Source of the DNA: Corynebacterium hindlerae
GTDB lineage: Bacteria > Actinomycetota > Actinomycetes > Mycobacteriales > Mycobacteriaceae
Direction: 5' to 3'
NCBI RefSeq assembly: GCF_014117265.1
Contig: NZ_CP059833.1
Span: forward strand, 2,511,069-2,575,068
Length of the DNA: 64,000 bases
Shown here: piece by piece, positions 8,891 to 17,115 of the stretch
How the letters are laid out: each line of letters opens with the position of its first letter
Position numbering within the stretch: position 1 is the stretch's first letter
The notes under the pieces: model-generated
What the model saw: the letters and a program-made list of their open reading frames with translations, nothing else
Told to the model about the DNA's origin: nothing
The model's database searches: none
Program-made: the position numbers and the translations under genes

Positions 8891-9121
8891 ATGACCACCC
8901 CACACGACTACTCCAAGCTCGACGGAACTATCCCGCTGCTGAACCGCAAAATGCACCGCAGCAAGACCAATTCTGTGTTGTTCGGTGTCCTCGGTGGCAT
9001 CGGTGAAACCTACGACGTTGACCCCAACCTGCTACGCGTCCTCGCGGTGGTCGCGTCCCTGTTCACAGGAATCCCCGTCGTCATTTACATCGCGGCGGTG
9101 GTGCTGATGTGGAACACCTAA
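8891..9121 (+). CDS. PspC-domain small membrane protein
   Basis: A 76-residue protein with a PspC domain: a basic N-terminal half (LNRKMHRSKTNSVLFGVLGGIGE) and one C-terminal membrane helix (VLAVVASLFTGIPVVIYIAAVVLMW). PspC domains are linked to envelope-stress sensing. AAAGGAAC stands at a good distance before the ATG. An inverted repeat CTCAC-N9-GTGAG lies 25-45 bases upstream. Followed by a clear terminator, so it is a single-gene unit. Exact role unknown. Confidence 0.8.
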   Translation: MTTPHDYSKLDGTIPLLNRKMHRSKTNSVLFGVLGGIGETYDVDPNLLRVLAVVASLFTGIPVVIYIAAVVLMWNT

Positions 9122-9135
9122 CCGAGTCTTGCTTC

Positions 9136-9168
9136 GCCGGCACCCTGAAGAGGGTGTCGGCATTTTGG
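9136..9168 (+). terminator. Intrinsic terminator after pspC-like gene
   Basis: GCCGGCACCCT-GAAG-AGGGTGTCGGC followed by ATTTT. Ten paired bases with one mismatch and a GAAG tetraloop, 15 bases after the stop codon. Confidence 0.8.
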
Positions 9169-9332
9169 TTCGTCTACTTTAGGCGACGAAAAACAATGAG
9201 TAGTCGTGGCGGCGTTTGTAGAGGACAGTAAAGCCCTGTTGGGGCTGCGTAATCCGGGTAGATAGTGACGCCCTAACCGTTGGGTCCTCATCGACGCCAC
9301 CGTGTTCCATGTGGTCCAGTAGGAGGGTAACC

Positions 9333-9342
9333 CACAAGGTTG
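9333..9342. repeat. Direct repeat flanking the IS1249-like element (left copy)
   Basis: CACAAGGTTG occurs at 9333-9342 and again at 10598-10607, immediately outside the two ends of the element. This is the target-site duplication, or contains it: the IS256 family usually makes 8-9 bp, so two bases may be chance. Confidence 0.7.
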
Positions 9343-10597
9343 GCTTAAGGGACATTTCGTGTGGATAAATTTATCCGGTTTCCCGTGTCACACTGGGGAT
9401 TTCGCCGATTTTCGTTTTCCACGGCTTCCAAAACAGGGCTCGACTGAATCTTCACGGATTTGGGACAGGGTTGTGGTAGAGGCAGTTCGCTGCGGTGCTA
9501 GGCCAAATACATGGCAAAAAAGAACCGGCCTTTCTGCGCGTTGTGCGGACACGGCCTCGTAAAAAACGGGAAGACTGCCGCTGGCACTCAACGCTGGATA
9601 TGCCCAGCCTGTAAAGCCTCGTCGATCAACACACGCCCCATCGTGCAGGAAAAACGCCACTTCGCCATGTTCCTCGACTGGATTTTGTCCGGTGAATCAG
9701 CAGACCATCTTGCCAATCGGCTCGGGATTAGCCACCGCACACTCACCCGGTGGTTTCGCTTGATGTGGTTTATTACCGTCCCCACCTATACCGACCCCTA
9801 TCGGGTCTATGTCCAGGTCTTTATCGACGGCACCTACTTCCACAAGAAGTGCCTGCTGTAGCCTGCACGAAAGACCACGTTATTGCCTGGCATTGGTGCT
9901 TGAGGGAAAGCTCCTACGAGTACCTCAAACTCCTCGACAAAATTGCCGAACCGCTCGTCGTGACCACTGACGGCTCCGGCGGCGCACTCAAAGCCATCCA
10001 TACGACATGGAAGAACGTGCAGATTCAACGCTGCCTCGTCCACGTTCAGCGCAATACGTTCACCAGCATCAGTCGCAACCCCATATACCCAGCTCACAAA
10101 GCCATTCGGCGTTTGGGTTACATGCTCACCCAGGTACACCCACCGCAGTGCACGTCGCGCCCTGTGCCGTCTAGAAAAGCTTGCCGCCAGTGGTGAACTA
10201 TTCGTCTACCTTGCCCCACCCAACGGCGTGACCACGGACCTAAAGGCCACAACCAATGTTCTAGAAGGAGGAATCAACAAGCAGCTCAAAGACCTGGCAG
10301 GCAACCATCGCGTCAATGTTTGACGAGCACCAACGCATCGCCATGGACTGGTGGCTCTACATCCATACAGAACAACCAACACCACCACTAGAGCTAGCCC
10401 AGCAACAAGACTTCGGACGAGTTGGAGAACAATCCGCACGCACTGCTTGGGCGAAAGAAGAACTCCACAGACGCGGCCACCTAGATGGACGACCCGCCAC
10501 ATACGACACAGGCATCGACGCCGTATGGAACCCCAGCATAGGAGTAAGAAAAGGCTGGGTCGGCAGATGAAAAATCCACACGAAATGTCCCTTAACA
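9343..10597 (+). mobile_element. IS1249-like element (IS256 family), decayed
   Basis: A 1255-bp element bounded by perfect 21-bp inverted repeats at 9345-9365 and 10575-10595 (TTAAGGGACATTTCGTGTGG core), with two non-matching outer bases at each end and a 10-bp direct repeat outside. It carries a single transposase gene broken by frameshifts. IS1249 was described from C. xerosis; assignment rests on the zinc-ribbon N-terminus and overall layout. The ends are intact, so it could in principle be mobilised in trans, but not by its own product. Confidence 0.75.
9511..10570 (+). pseudogene. IS1249-type transposase, frameshifted
   Basis: The ATG at 9511 opens a protein with an N-terminal zinc ribbon (CALCGHG then CPACKA, about 9-34) and a helix-turn-helix (ESADHLANRLGISHRTLTRW, about 68-87), followed by FIDGTYF with the first catalytic Asp. 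The frame is lost near 9858, resumes one frame over (VACTKDHVIAWHWCLRESS; TTDGSGG with the second Asp), is lost again near 10130, and resumes near 10206 (LEGGINKQLKDLAGNH) and, after a third shift near 10312, as MFDEHQRIAMDWW to 10570. At least three frameshifts, so inactive. Confidence 0.8.
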
Positions 10598-10680
10598 CAC
10601 AAGGTTGCGTTGGTTAGATATGGCGTCACTCACCCCGTTGCTGCTGCCAGATGAAGAGATTCGTCGGATGTCACGGCGGA

Positions 10681-11568
10681 TTACCGAGATGTTTTGACAG
10701 CCGGCTCGAATGCCTGGATTTCAACCCCCGACACACCAAACCTGGCAAGTGTAATGTCCACAAAGTCCAACACCTGCGACATGACGGGCGCAGACAGGGA
10801 AACCACCAGGGAAGTAGGGCCCGAGGTGGCAGCGACAAACCGCACCTCCGGCAAGCTGCTGAGCGCTGTAGCCAACTCGCGAATCTGCCCGGGGGCCATC
10901 GTGAGCCACACCAACACAGAGGACTCTAGGCGGTGGGCCTCCAGATTCATCTCAACTTCAAAGAAGAGAATCTTTTCATCGCGCATACGCTGGACTCGGC
11001 GTGACACCGTCGCAGGATCAATATTTAAGGAGGTAGCTACGTCGCGGTGTGGGCGACGGCCGTCGGCGGCTAGCTCTTCCAAAATTCGGCGATCAAGCTC
11101 GTCCACCTCGCTTGCAAGATTAAGCGGGTTTGTTTGCCCCTGCGCACCCCAAGTTTGTAGCAGCTGGACGACGGTGACGGTGCCCACCCGCGGATCCTTT
11201 TGTAGCGCCTGGATGACGCTGTCTTGACCGGCCGGCGACGAGATCAGGCCGAACGTGACCTCATCATGGGCCATCGTGACGCGAACCCAGCGGGTACGGG
11301 GGATGCTCGCGAGTTCGCGTCCCACTGCCTGGGCGTGTCCGGCACGGACCTGGGCGCGGATCATCCATGCTACGGTTCCTCCAAACCCGGGGAGGGTGCG
11401 GCCGAAAACACGAATGATGCCCATGCGGTGCAAGCGTTGATAGCGTCTGGCGACAGTACGCTCGGCGAGGCCTGTCTGTTTTGAGAGCTCGCGGAAGCTC
11501 GCAGTGGGGGAGAGATTGATGGCGTCGATAAGCGTGCGATCGGCGTTGTCAATAGGTGAGGATGTCAT
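10681..11568 (-). CDS. Lrp/AsnC-family regulator with two Lrp units
   Basis: A 295-residue regulator with a duplicated Lrp/AsnC layout. The first winged-helix domain is at about 7-55 (FRELSKQTGLAERTVARRYQRL), followed by a first ligand-type domain, then a second helix-turn-helix at about 165-210 (LDRRILEELAADGRRPHRDVATSLNIDPATVSRRVQRM) and a second AsnC-like domain to the end. Typical Lrp proteins have one of each (about 150 residues). The start is set at MTSSPID; the frame is open further upstream but only as a shadow of the MFS gene. Divergent from the MFS exporter-amidohydrolase pair with a spacer of about 100 bases, so it probably controls them. Confidence 0.88.
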   Translation of the reverse strand: MTSSPIDNADRTLIDAINLSPTASFRELSKQTGLAERTVARRYQRLHRMGIIRVFGRTLPGFGGTVAWMIRAQVRAGHAQAVGRELASIPRTRWVRVTMAHDEVTFGLISSPAGQDSVIQALQKDPRVGTVTVVQLLQTWGAQGQTNPLNLASEVDELDRRILEELAADGRRPHRDVATSLNIDPATVSRRVQRMRDEKILFFEVEMNLEAHRLESSVLVWLTMAPGQIRELATALSSLPEVRFVAATSGPTSLVVSLSAPVMSQVLDFVDITLARFGVSGVEIQAFEPAVKTSR

Positions 11569-11652
11569 GAGGATCAAATGTCGATTTATTGAATACTTCG
11601 CGGTTACTTTGACTACATGTTGCATAGAGGTGGATATTGCTGGATATGTCCT

Positions 11653-11658
11653 AGTGTA
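11653..11658 (+). promoter_or_regulatory. Possible -10 for a leaderless MFS transcript
   Basis: TAGTGT lies nine bases ahead of the ATG at 11668, and no ribosome site precedes that ATG. Together these suggest transcription starting at or near the start codon. A TTGACT at 11609-11614 lies too far away to be its -35. Confidence 0.3.
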
Positions 11659-11667
11659 ATGCTCTCT

Positions 11668-13104
11668 ATGACCAACCCAAAAGAAATGACTGAGCAACGC
11701 CCCGCAGTGATAGAGCCCACCCCGAAGCGCGCTGGAATGACCCGCGCGGAGATGGCCGGCGCGTACGCGGCACTCGTCGTGACGCTCCTGCAGACGCTGG
11801 TAGTGCCCCTCACCCCACGATTCCCACAACTGTTCGACACCACGGCCTCGATGGCCGCGTGGATCGTCACCGCGACGCTGCTCACCGGTGCGATTGCCAC
11901 CCCGATCCTGTCGCGTTTGGCAGACATGGTGGGCAAGCGCCGAATCATTTTGGTGTCCCTGGCGCTGGTGTTGGTCGGTTCCCTCATCGCCCCGTTCGGC
12001 GGGATTGTGGGAATCATTGTCGGACGCAGCCTGCAGGGTATTGGCACCGCAATCATCCCGGTGACCATGGCCCTGATGCGTGACCATGTGCCACACGAGC
12101 GCCTGCGTCCGGCTCTCGCGCTGATCTCCGCGATGCTCGGCATCGGCGGTGGCCTGGGCATCCCGCTGGGCGGCGTGATCATGAAACTCGCTGGCTGGCA
12201 GTCAATCTTCTGGCTTTCCGCAATCATGACCGCACTCGCCATTGTCGCGATTGTGCGCGCCATCGAACCAGAAGAACGCACCGTCCACGGCGGCAGCTTC
12301 GACCTACGCGGCGCGGTCGTCCTTTCCATTGGCTTGACGACGTTCTTGGTCGGCATGTCCAAGGCCGGAGAATGGGGATTCGCCTCACCACTGACCATCA
12401 GCCTGATCCTCATCGGCCTAGCGGTTCTGGGACTGTGGACCTTGCTGCAAAGCCGCACCGAGCACCCACTGATGTCCATGCGCACGGCATTCGAACGACC
12501 CATCTTCATGGTTAACGTCGCGGCACTCCTGCTCGGCTTCACCATGTTCATGAACCTGCTGGTCACCACCGTGCAGCTGCAGAACCTGCGCGTCGAGCAC
12601 GGCTTCGAACTGGGGCCACAGGCCGCCGGTCTGGCCATGCTGCCATCCGCGATCATCTCCGGACTAATGGCTCCTGTGTCCGCCCGCATCGCAGAACGCT
12701 TCAGCCCCCGTGTCCTACTCGTTCTCGGCTCCCTGATCGTCGCCACCGGCTACCTGCTGCGCTGGGGGATGAGCCCCAACGTGGGCATGGTCATCTTCTG
12801 GGCCACCTTCCTCACCGTCGGCATCTCCCTCGGCTACTCCGCGCTGCCCATGATCGTGGTGCACCACGTGGACCGCGCGGACACCGCAAGTGCCAACGGC
12901 CTCAACGCACTGCTGCGCTCCATTGGTATGACTCTCGGCTCCACATTCGTCGGCATGGTGGGTGTACTACTGGCAGTAGAGCACGCTAGCCACGCCGGAC
13001 CATCCTGGAATGCCAACGTAGCAGTGTTCCTCACCGGTGCTGTCGCCGGACTCATCGCAGCAGCAGCGGCCTTCCTCACCGAAACCCGACACGAAAAGAA
13101 GTAA
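11668..13104 (+). CDS. MFS transporter (DHA2-like drug/metabolite exporter)
   Basis: Major facilitator transporter of about 478 residues with roughly 14 hydrophobic segments, the number seen in the DHA2 export group. Motif A-like RLADMVGKRRIILVSL is in the loop after helix 2, and the motif C region IGGGLGIPLGGVIM lies near residue 170. It probably exports a small molecule by proton antiport across the inner membrane. The start is placed at MTNPKE (11668); an ATG 51 bases upstream would add a Cys/Trp-containing stretch that looks non-native. Three bases after its stop the amidohydrolase begins, so the two are cotranscribed. Substrate unknown. Confidence 0.85.
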   Translation: MTNPKEMTEQRPAVIEPTPKRAGMTRAEMAGAYAALVVTLLQTLVVPLTPRFPQLFDTTASMAAWIVTATLLTGAIATPILSRLADMVGKRRIILVSLALVLVGSLIAPFGGIVGIIVGRSLQGIGTAIIPVTMALMRDHVPHERLRPALALISAMLGIGGGLGIPLGGVIMKLAGWQSIFWLSAIMTALAIVAIVRAIEPEERTVHGGSFDLRGAVVLSIGLTTFLVGMSKAGEWGFASPLTISLILIGLAVLGLWTLLQSRTEHPLMSMRTAFERPIFMVNVAALLLGFTMFMNLLVTTVQLQNLRVEHGFELGPQAAGLAMLPSAIISGLMAPVSARIAERFSPRVLLVLGSLIVATGYLLRWGMSPNVGMVIFWATFLTVGISLGYSALPMIVVHHVDRADTASANGLNALLRSIGMTLGSTFVGMVGVLLAVEHASHAGPSWNANVAVFLTGAVAGLIAAAAAFLTETRHEKK

Positions 13105-13107
13105 AGG

Positions 13108-14064
13108 ATGTCATACTCCGTCGCAGCAATCGATACCCACGCCCACGTGTACCCAGCCTGGTACCTCGACCGACTGGTTGCTGCCGGTGGCGACCCAGCA
13201 GCAACAGCCGTCGCACGCGGTATCCGTGCAGACAGCACCCCAGAAGACATTCAAGCCCGCATCGCAGGAATGGACATCGCAGGAGTTGAAGTGCAGCTCC
13301 TGGCGGTCACCCCGCAATCGCCCATCGTGCCAGATGCAGCAGCTGGGGAGAAACTAGCCCGCGACATCAACGAAGAATACCTGCGCCTCCACACCGAGTA
13401 TCCTGGCCGATTCTGGCTCTACGCAGCACTTCCACTGCCACACGTTGCGGCAAGCCTCCGCGAAATCGAACGCATCGCCACCGAACCCTTCCTGGGCGTC
13501 AGTTTCCCAGCACTCCTCCCAGGCGGCGGATCTCTCAACAACCCTGACTTCGACCCCATTTGGGAAGCCCTCAACGACGCACACGCTGTAGTCAACATCC
13601 ACCCCACCGGCCAAGGCGCCTGCTCTGCCCCGATGCTCGAACACCGACTCGAATGGGTAAACGGAGCACCAGTCGAAGATGCCATCGCAACCCTGCACCT
13701 ACTGAAAGCCGACATCCCAGCCCGATACCCAAACATCCACTTCCACGTGGCACACCTCGGCGGCGACCTCCCATTCCTCGCCCAGCGCATCGAAGACAAC
13801 TACACCGACTGGAACGCCTTCCCCAGCTCACCACGGCAAACCCTCAGCAAGTTCTACTTCGACGCCGCCAACTTCCACGAACCATCACTCCGCCTAGCAG
13901 CAGAAACATTCGGGCCAACCCAAATCATGGCGGGCTCTGACTTCCCGTACTTTCAAGACTCCAAATACACCCGGGCGTTCTCCTACGTGCGTGATTCCAG
14001 CCTCTCCGAAGAACACCGCGAAGCCGTCTTGCGTGGCAACGCCATGAGGCTGTTTGGGAAGTAG
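13108..14064 (+). CDS. Amidohydrolase family 2 (ACMSD-like) protein
   Basis: TIM-barrel metal-dependent hydrolase or decarboxylase of the amidohydrolase-2 group, 318 residues. DTHAHVYP (about 9-16) gives the HxH metal pair, VNIHPTG a middle His, FHVAHLGGDLPFL (about 211-223) another His, and MAGSDFPYF (about 271-279) the catalytic Asp. This order matches ACMSD-type decarboxylases. In an operon with the MFS exporter and opposite a double Lrp regulator, which suggests a small detoxification or catabolic unit; the substrate cannot be read from sequence. Confidence 0.85.
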   Translation: MSYSVAAIDTHAHVYPAWYLDRLVAAGGDPAATAVARGIRADSTPEDIQARIAGMDIAGVEVQLLAVTPQSPIVPDAAAGEKLARDINEEYLRLHTEYPGRFWLYAALPLPHVAASLREIERIATEPFLGVSFPALLPGGGSLNNPDFDPIWEALNDAHAVVNIHPTGQGACSAPMLEHRLEWVNGAPVEDAIATLHLLKADIPARYPNIHFHVAHLGGDLPFLAQRIEDNYTDWNAFPSSPRQTLSKFYFDAANFHEPSLRLAAETFGPTQIMAGSDFPYFQDSKYTRAFSYVRDSSLSEEHREAVLRGNAMRLFGK

Positions 14065-14085
14065 AGCGTAGCTTTTTAGGGAAAT

Positions 14086-14103
14086 CCGGGAAGTACTTCC
14101 CGG
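14086..14103. repeat. Perfect 18-bp palindrome, first of two related copies
   Basis: CCGGGAAGTACTTCCCGG is a perfect palindrome 21 bases after the amidohydrolase stop. A related copy, CCGGGTCGTACTTCCCGG, lies at 14160-14177, a 74-bp period. No T-run follows, so a terminator is not clear. The rest of 14065-14280 holds no gene. Confidence 0.6.
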
Positions 14104-14159
14104 GTCTTGGGGGAAATTTTGCTGATTTGCGAGGTTTCAGGCGAGTCGCGCCCCGAGAT

Positions 14160-14177
14160 CCGGGTCGTACTTCCCGG
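14160..14177. repeat. Second, imperfect copy of the palindrome
   Basis: CCGGGTCGTACTTCCCGG, sharing CCGGG at the left and GTACTTCCCGG at the right with the copy at 14086. The changed bases break the symmetry in the centre. Confidence 0.5.
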
Positions 14178-15156
14178 GAAATGGAATTTGTGGGGGGCCT
14201 TCCCGAGTTTTCTCGGCGCTGTGGCTGGTGTTGGCCTGAATGCTAGACCTCGACATTACGCGCCCGAGGCTTCTTCGATATAGGGTCCGGGTGTACGGAC
14301 TTTTTCTTGGAGTCCTACGCGTCGATAAATCGGTGGGCGTGTCAAGTTGTTTGTGTGTGGTGGTTGGTTTTTAGATGTATTGGTTGAAACGGTCTGGGTA
14401 GGCGACGATCATTTGGTTGAGTGCTTCCATCCAACCGACCGTTGTTCGACCTTCGATCATGCGGCCTGATCCGTCTGCTTTGGGTTTCTTGGCTCGTTTG
14501 ATCGCTCGTTTATCTTCGATGTTGCAGATCGTCAACCACAACGCCTTCACCGCAGCCTGATCATTCGGGAACTGGATGCGGTTACGCGTTGCTTTCCGCA
14601 ACTCACTACTTGAGCGATTCGATCGCGTTAGTGGTGTACACCATCTTCCTTGACCTGTGGTGTGAACTGTAAAAACGGCACAAACCTGTCCCAGGCACGT
14701 TCCCATACCAGCACCGATTGCGGGTACTTCCTACCCAACTCACTGTCAGCAAATGCATCCAGTGCCTGACGTGCCTCGGTCTCGTTGACAGCAGTGTAAA
14801 CCTGTCGCAGCGCTGCACTGACCGCCTTGCGATCACCGTAGGCGACGTACTTGTTGGCATTACGAATCAAGTGCACCACGCAGGTTTGCACCAAGGACCC
14901 AGGCCAGGTCGCTTCGATCGCCTCTGGCAGGCCTTTAAGCCCGTCACAGGCAACAATAAACACATCCTCAAACCCCTCGGTTAGCAAGCTCTGCGCACAC
15001 ACCAGACCAAAAGGATGCACCTTCGTTGGCAGCAACCCAGATACCAAGGACATGGTTAGCCCCACTTAGGTCAATACCGACCGCGATATGGGCTGCCTTG
15101 TTAATGACCCTTGGGCTGTGTCAAGTTTTGTTGACGGTTAGACCCGTTTGTTTTGG

Positions 15157-16023
15157 TTAGGCTGCAAGGGCCTCGGGGAGTAATTCGGGGCTGGGGGTCA
15201 GGAAATCGGCCATCGCCTCAGCGGGAATGAGGCCGGTCGCACTATGGCGGCGCTGTCGGTTGTAATACGTCTCAATCCACGACAGTGTCTCTAGGCGGGC
15301 GTGCTGCTTGGAATCGAATTGTTTGCGCTCATGCAGCAGGTGAAGTTTCAGCGTGGAAAAGAAGGATTCCGCCACCGCATTGTCCCAGCACACGCCAACA
15401 GAGCCGACAGACAAGCGAACGTCGAGTTCTTCGGCGCAGTCAGCGAACACCTTTGAGGTGTACTGACTGCCTCTATCCGAGTGGAATATCGCATCACCAG
15501 CAACGAAGCCTCGATCATGGGCCATGGTCAAGGCATCCACCACAAGCTTCGAGCGCATGGAATCGGCCATCGACCAGCCCACCACCATCCGGGTGCCCAG
15601 ATCCATGACTGTGGCCAGGTACATCCAGCCTTCACGGGTGCGCAGGTACGTAATATCTCCGCACAAGACCGTGGTGGGCACTGGGGGATAAAACATCCGC
15701 CGCAGGTAGTCTTTGCGCAGGTCAGCGTCAGGATCCGCAATGGTGGTGCGTACCTTCTTGCGTCGGTACTTCGTGACTAAATTGTTCTGCGCCATGATGG
15801 TGCGCACCGCGTACAACGTGGTGTCAATACCTTCAGCGACCAGGTCAGCAAAAATGGTGCGAGCACCGGCAAACCCTTTGTGCTTGGTCGTGAAAAGCTC
15901 TGTGACGCGGGCACTGATGGCAAGCCTGCGCCCCCTGGGAGAAGATGCAGCCACAGGGGTGTGGTGGCGTTTCTTCCAGGCGTAGTAGCCGGCTCTGCTG
16001 ACGTTAAGGACGCGTGCCATCAT
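15157..16023 (-). CDS. IS3-family transposase OrfB (DDE integrase core)
   Basis: 288 residues from the first in-frame ATG, but the frame is open upstream to the orfA overlap, as expected for a product made as an OrfAB fusion by -1 frameshifting. DDE residues: CGDITYL, HSDRGSQYTS and DNAVAESFFSTLK (Glu), in the order and spacing of the rve-type core. An N-terminal HTH_21 region (GYYAWKKR) is present. It cuts and joins the element's ends. No frameshift or stop seen, so likely active. Confidence 0.9.
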   Translation of the reverse strand: MMARVLNVSRAGYYAWKKRHHTPVAASSPRGRRLAISARVTELFTTKHKGFAGARTIFADLVAEGIDTTLYAVRTIMAQNNLVTKYRRKKVRTTIADPDADLRKDYLRRMFYPPVPTTVLCGDITYLRTREGWMYLATVMDLGTRMVVGWSMADSMRSKLVVDALTMAHDRGFVAGDAIFHSDRGSQYTSKVFADCAEELDVRLSVGSVGVCWDNAVAESFFSTLKLHLLHERKQFDSKQHARLETLSWIETYYNRQRRHSATGLIPAEAMADFLTPSPELLPEALAA

Positions 16024-16094
16024 GGTGACCGAGTATCTGGGCTTGGTCGTGCCTTCTTTGTCGAAGTGGTAGATGACGCGGAAGAAGTCGTCTT

Positions 16095-16388
16095 CTACTG
16101 CTCCTTGGCAAAGAAGGCGCTGACTTTTTTTAAGAACTCGTTTTCAAGCTCCAGCTCCCGGATTCGTTTGGTCATTTCAGCTGGGTCTTGGGAGTTGGGG
16201 TCTGCTTTGCGCAGGTGAGAGCCGCGGCCGGTGCCTTGGGTGCCTTTGGCTTTGGCCACCCACCGGCCCAGAGCTGAGGAGGAGATCCCGTACTCGGCAG
16301 CGACTTCCTCGCGTGTCTTGCCCAACACGAGAACCGCATCCACGCACTGCTGTTGAAATTCTTTTGGATAAGCCTTCGGCATAATCAC
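16095..16388 (-). CDS. IS3-family OrfA (HTH DNA-binding subunit)
   Basis: 97 residues. The helix-turn-helix is at about 8-45 (YPKEFQQQCVDAVLVLGKTREEVAAEYGISSSALGRWV), followed by a leucine-zipper-like C-terminus (IRELELENEFLKKV). It binds the element's ends and regulates or joins OrfB. It ends 71 bases before the first orfB ATG; the frames overlap through a TTAAAAAAAG slippery site. Confidence 0.9.
   Translation of the reverse strand: MIMPKAYPKEFQQQCVDAVLVLGKTREEVAAEYGISSSALGRWVAKAKGTQGTGRGSHLRKADPNSQDPAEMTKRIRELELENEFLKKVSAFFAKEQ
16125..16131 (-). other. Programmed -1 frameshift site of the inner IS3 element
   Basis: Seven A on the coding strand (TTAAAAAAAGTC) inside the end of orfA. Slipping back one base joins orfA to the upstream-extended orfB frame (KSQRLLCQGAVEDDFFRVIY) without a stop, giving the OrfAB transposase. 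Typical of the IS3 family. Confidence 0.65.
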
Positions 16389-17115
16389 ACATCCTTGTCG
16401 TTGAGGGTTTCACCGTCAACAAGAATCATGACAGCTCACCTGCCACCATCACGGACGTTGATGCGGATGGCATCTAAGGAACATGATCGGGTAAAACGCA
16501 TCCAACCTGCGGTGCCATCATTGCATTACCGCTTCCAACACACTGTCGGTAACGTTGCTTATTGTCTCATGCGACATGTCCACCCCATATGAGGTGGCGA
16601 TGTGGTGCTGGATATCCCTGACCGTCATGCCACCGGCATACAACGAGACGATCATGTCACCAGGGTTCCGTGATCCTGCGGGCCCCTTTAGGCACCATAC
16701 GAGGGATAAAGGTGCCGTCGCGATCACGAGGAACATCAATATCGATCGGTCCGTAATGAGTATCGACAGTTGTGGAATACGACCCGTTGCGGGAATTGCT
16801 CTGCCCAGCTGCAGCCTTGCCTGCCCGGTCACCGGAGCTGTATCCCAGGTGGGCGTCCATTTCAGCGGCTAAACCACTATTGATGGATGATTGCAGCACG
16901 CCACGAACAAGCGCATTGATATCGCCATCAGCAGCTTCAGCAAGCTCACCGATCATCTTCGCTAGTTCAGGGCTCGCCAGGATCCGCTGAGATACGGCAC
17001 GGACCTGATCGGCATCCTTATGCTTCTTTGTCAGACGTAACAGTCATAATGGTTCATCCTTCCGGCTATGTGGTGGAAACCCCACACACAAACCATTTGA
17101 CACTCTCATATCGGT

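Larger units (their letters stand above)
9179..10629 (-). pseudogene. Small hypothetical gene split by an IS1249-like element
   Basis: If 9343-10597 and one copy of the flanking repeat are removed, the minus strand reads as one open frame of 61 codons from a GTG at 10629 to a TAA at 9179-9181. It begins MTPYLTNATL, runs WVTLLLDHMEHGGVDEDP across the junction and ends YKRRHDYSLFFVA. GGGGTGA precedes the GTG. The insertion falls after codon 10. I do not recognise the family; the coherent sequence on both sides of the element is the evidence that it was a real gene. It is now broken. Confidence 0.6.
15112..16438 (-). mobile_element. Inner IS3-family element, apparently intact
   Basis: A 1327-bp element with imperfect terminal repeats of about 34 bp (TGGGCTGT at 15112, its counterpart TGAGCTGT read inward from 16438, and a shared TTGTTGACGGT), ends TG...CA, and a 3-bp target duplication CCT at 15109-15111 and 16439-16441. 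Removing it rejoins the IS256 transposase between codons GGC-AGG and GTC-ATT exactly. It contains orfA and orfB with a run of seven A at the overlap, the usual IS3 frameshift layout. The only one of the three nested elements whose genes look undamaged. Confidence 0.88.
14371..17043 (-). pseudogene. IS256-family (mutator-type) transposase, interrupted and frameshifted
   Basis: The N-terminal part (about 17035-16440) reads LTKKHKDADQVRAVSQRIL, then ELAEAADGDINALVRGVLQ, GYSSGDRAGK and VPRDRDGTFIPRMV; after a shift near 16680 it continues with LYAGGMTVRDIQHHI and, after another, DAIRINVRDGGR. Here the inner IS3 is inserted. The C-terminal part resumes at about 15108 as VINKAAHIAVGIDLSG and VACDGLKGLPEAIEATWPG (catalytic Asp), shifts near 14640 and 14610 around TTNAIESL (catalytic Glu) and ends PDRFNQYI. 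At least four frameshifts plus the insertion, so dead. Confidence 0.85.
14335..17107 (-). mobile_element. IS256-family element inserted in the outer IS3 element
   Basis: Inverted repeats at 14335-14360 and 17082-17107 share GTGTCAA and GTTTGTGTGTGG with few mismatches. It is flanked by AAATCGGT (14327-14334) and ATATCGGT (17108-17115), an 8-bp target duplication with one changed base, the size expected for IS256. After subtracting the inner IS3 insert and its duplication it is 1443 bp, a normal IS256 length. The single transposase gene reads on the minus strand and is broken. Confidence 0.8.

Noticed and set aside
10619..10696. 25-codon plus-strand ORF just right of the IS1249-like element
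   Set aside because: It is opposite the restored 61-codon gene, has no ribosome site and no continuation; the minus-strand reading explains the sequence better.
11569..12096. Upstream extension of the Lrp regulator frame
   Set aside because: The extension lies opposite the MFS gene and has a low-complexity His/Gln/Asp composition; the helix-turn-helix protein starts naturally at 11568.
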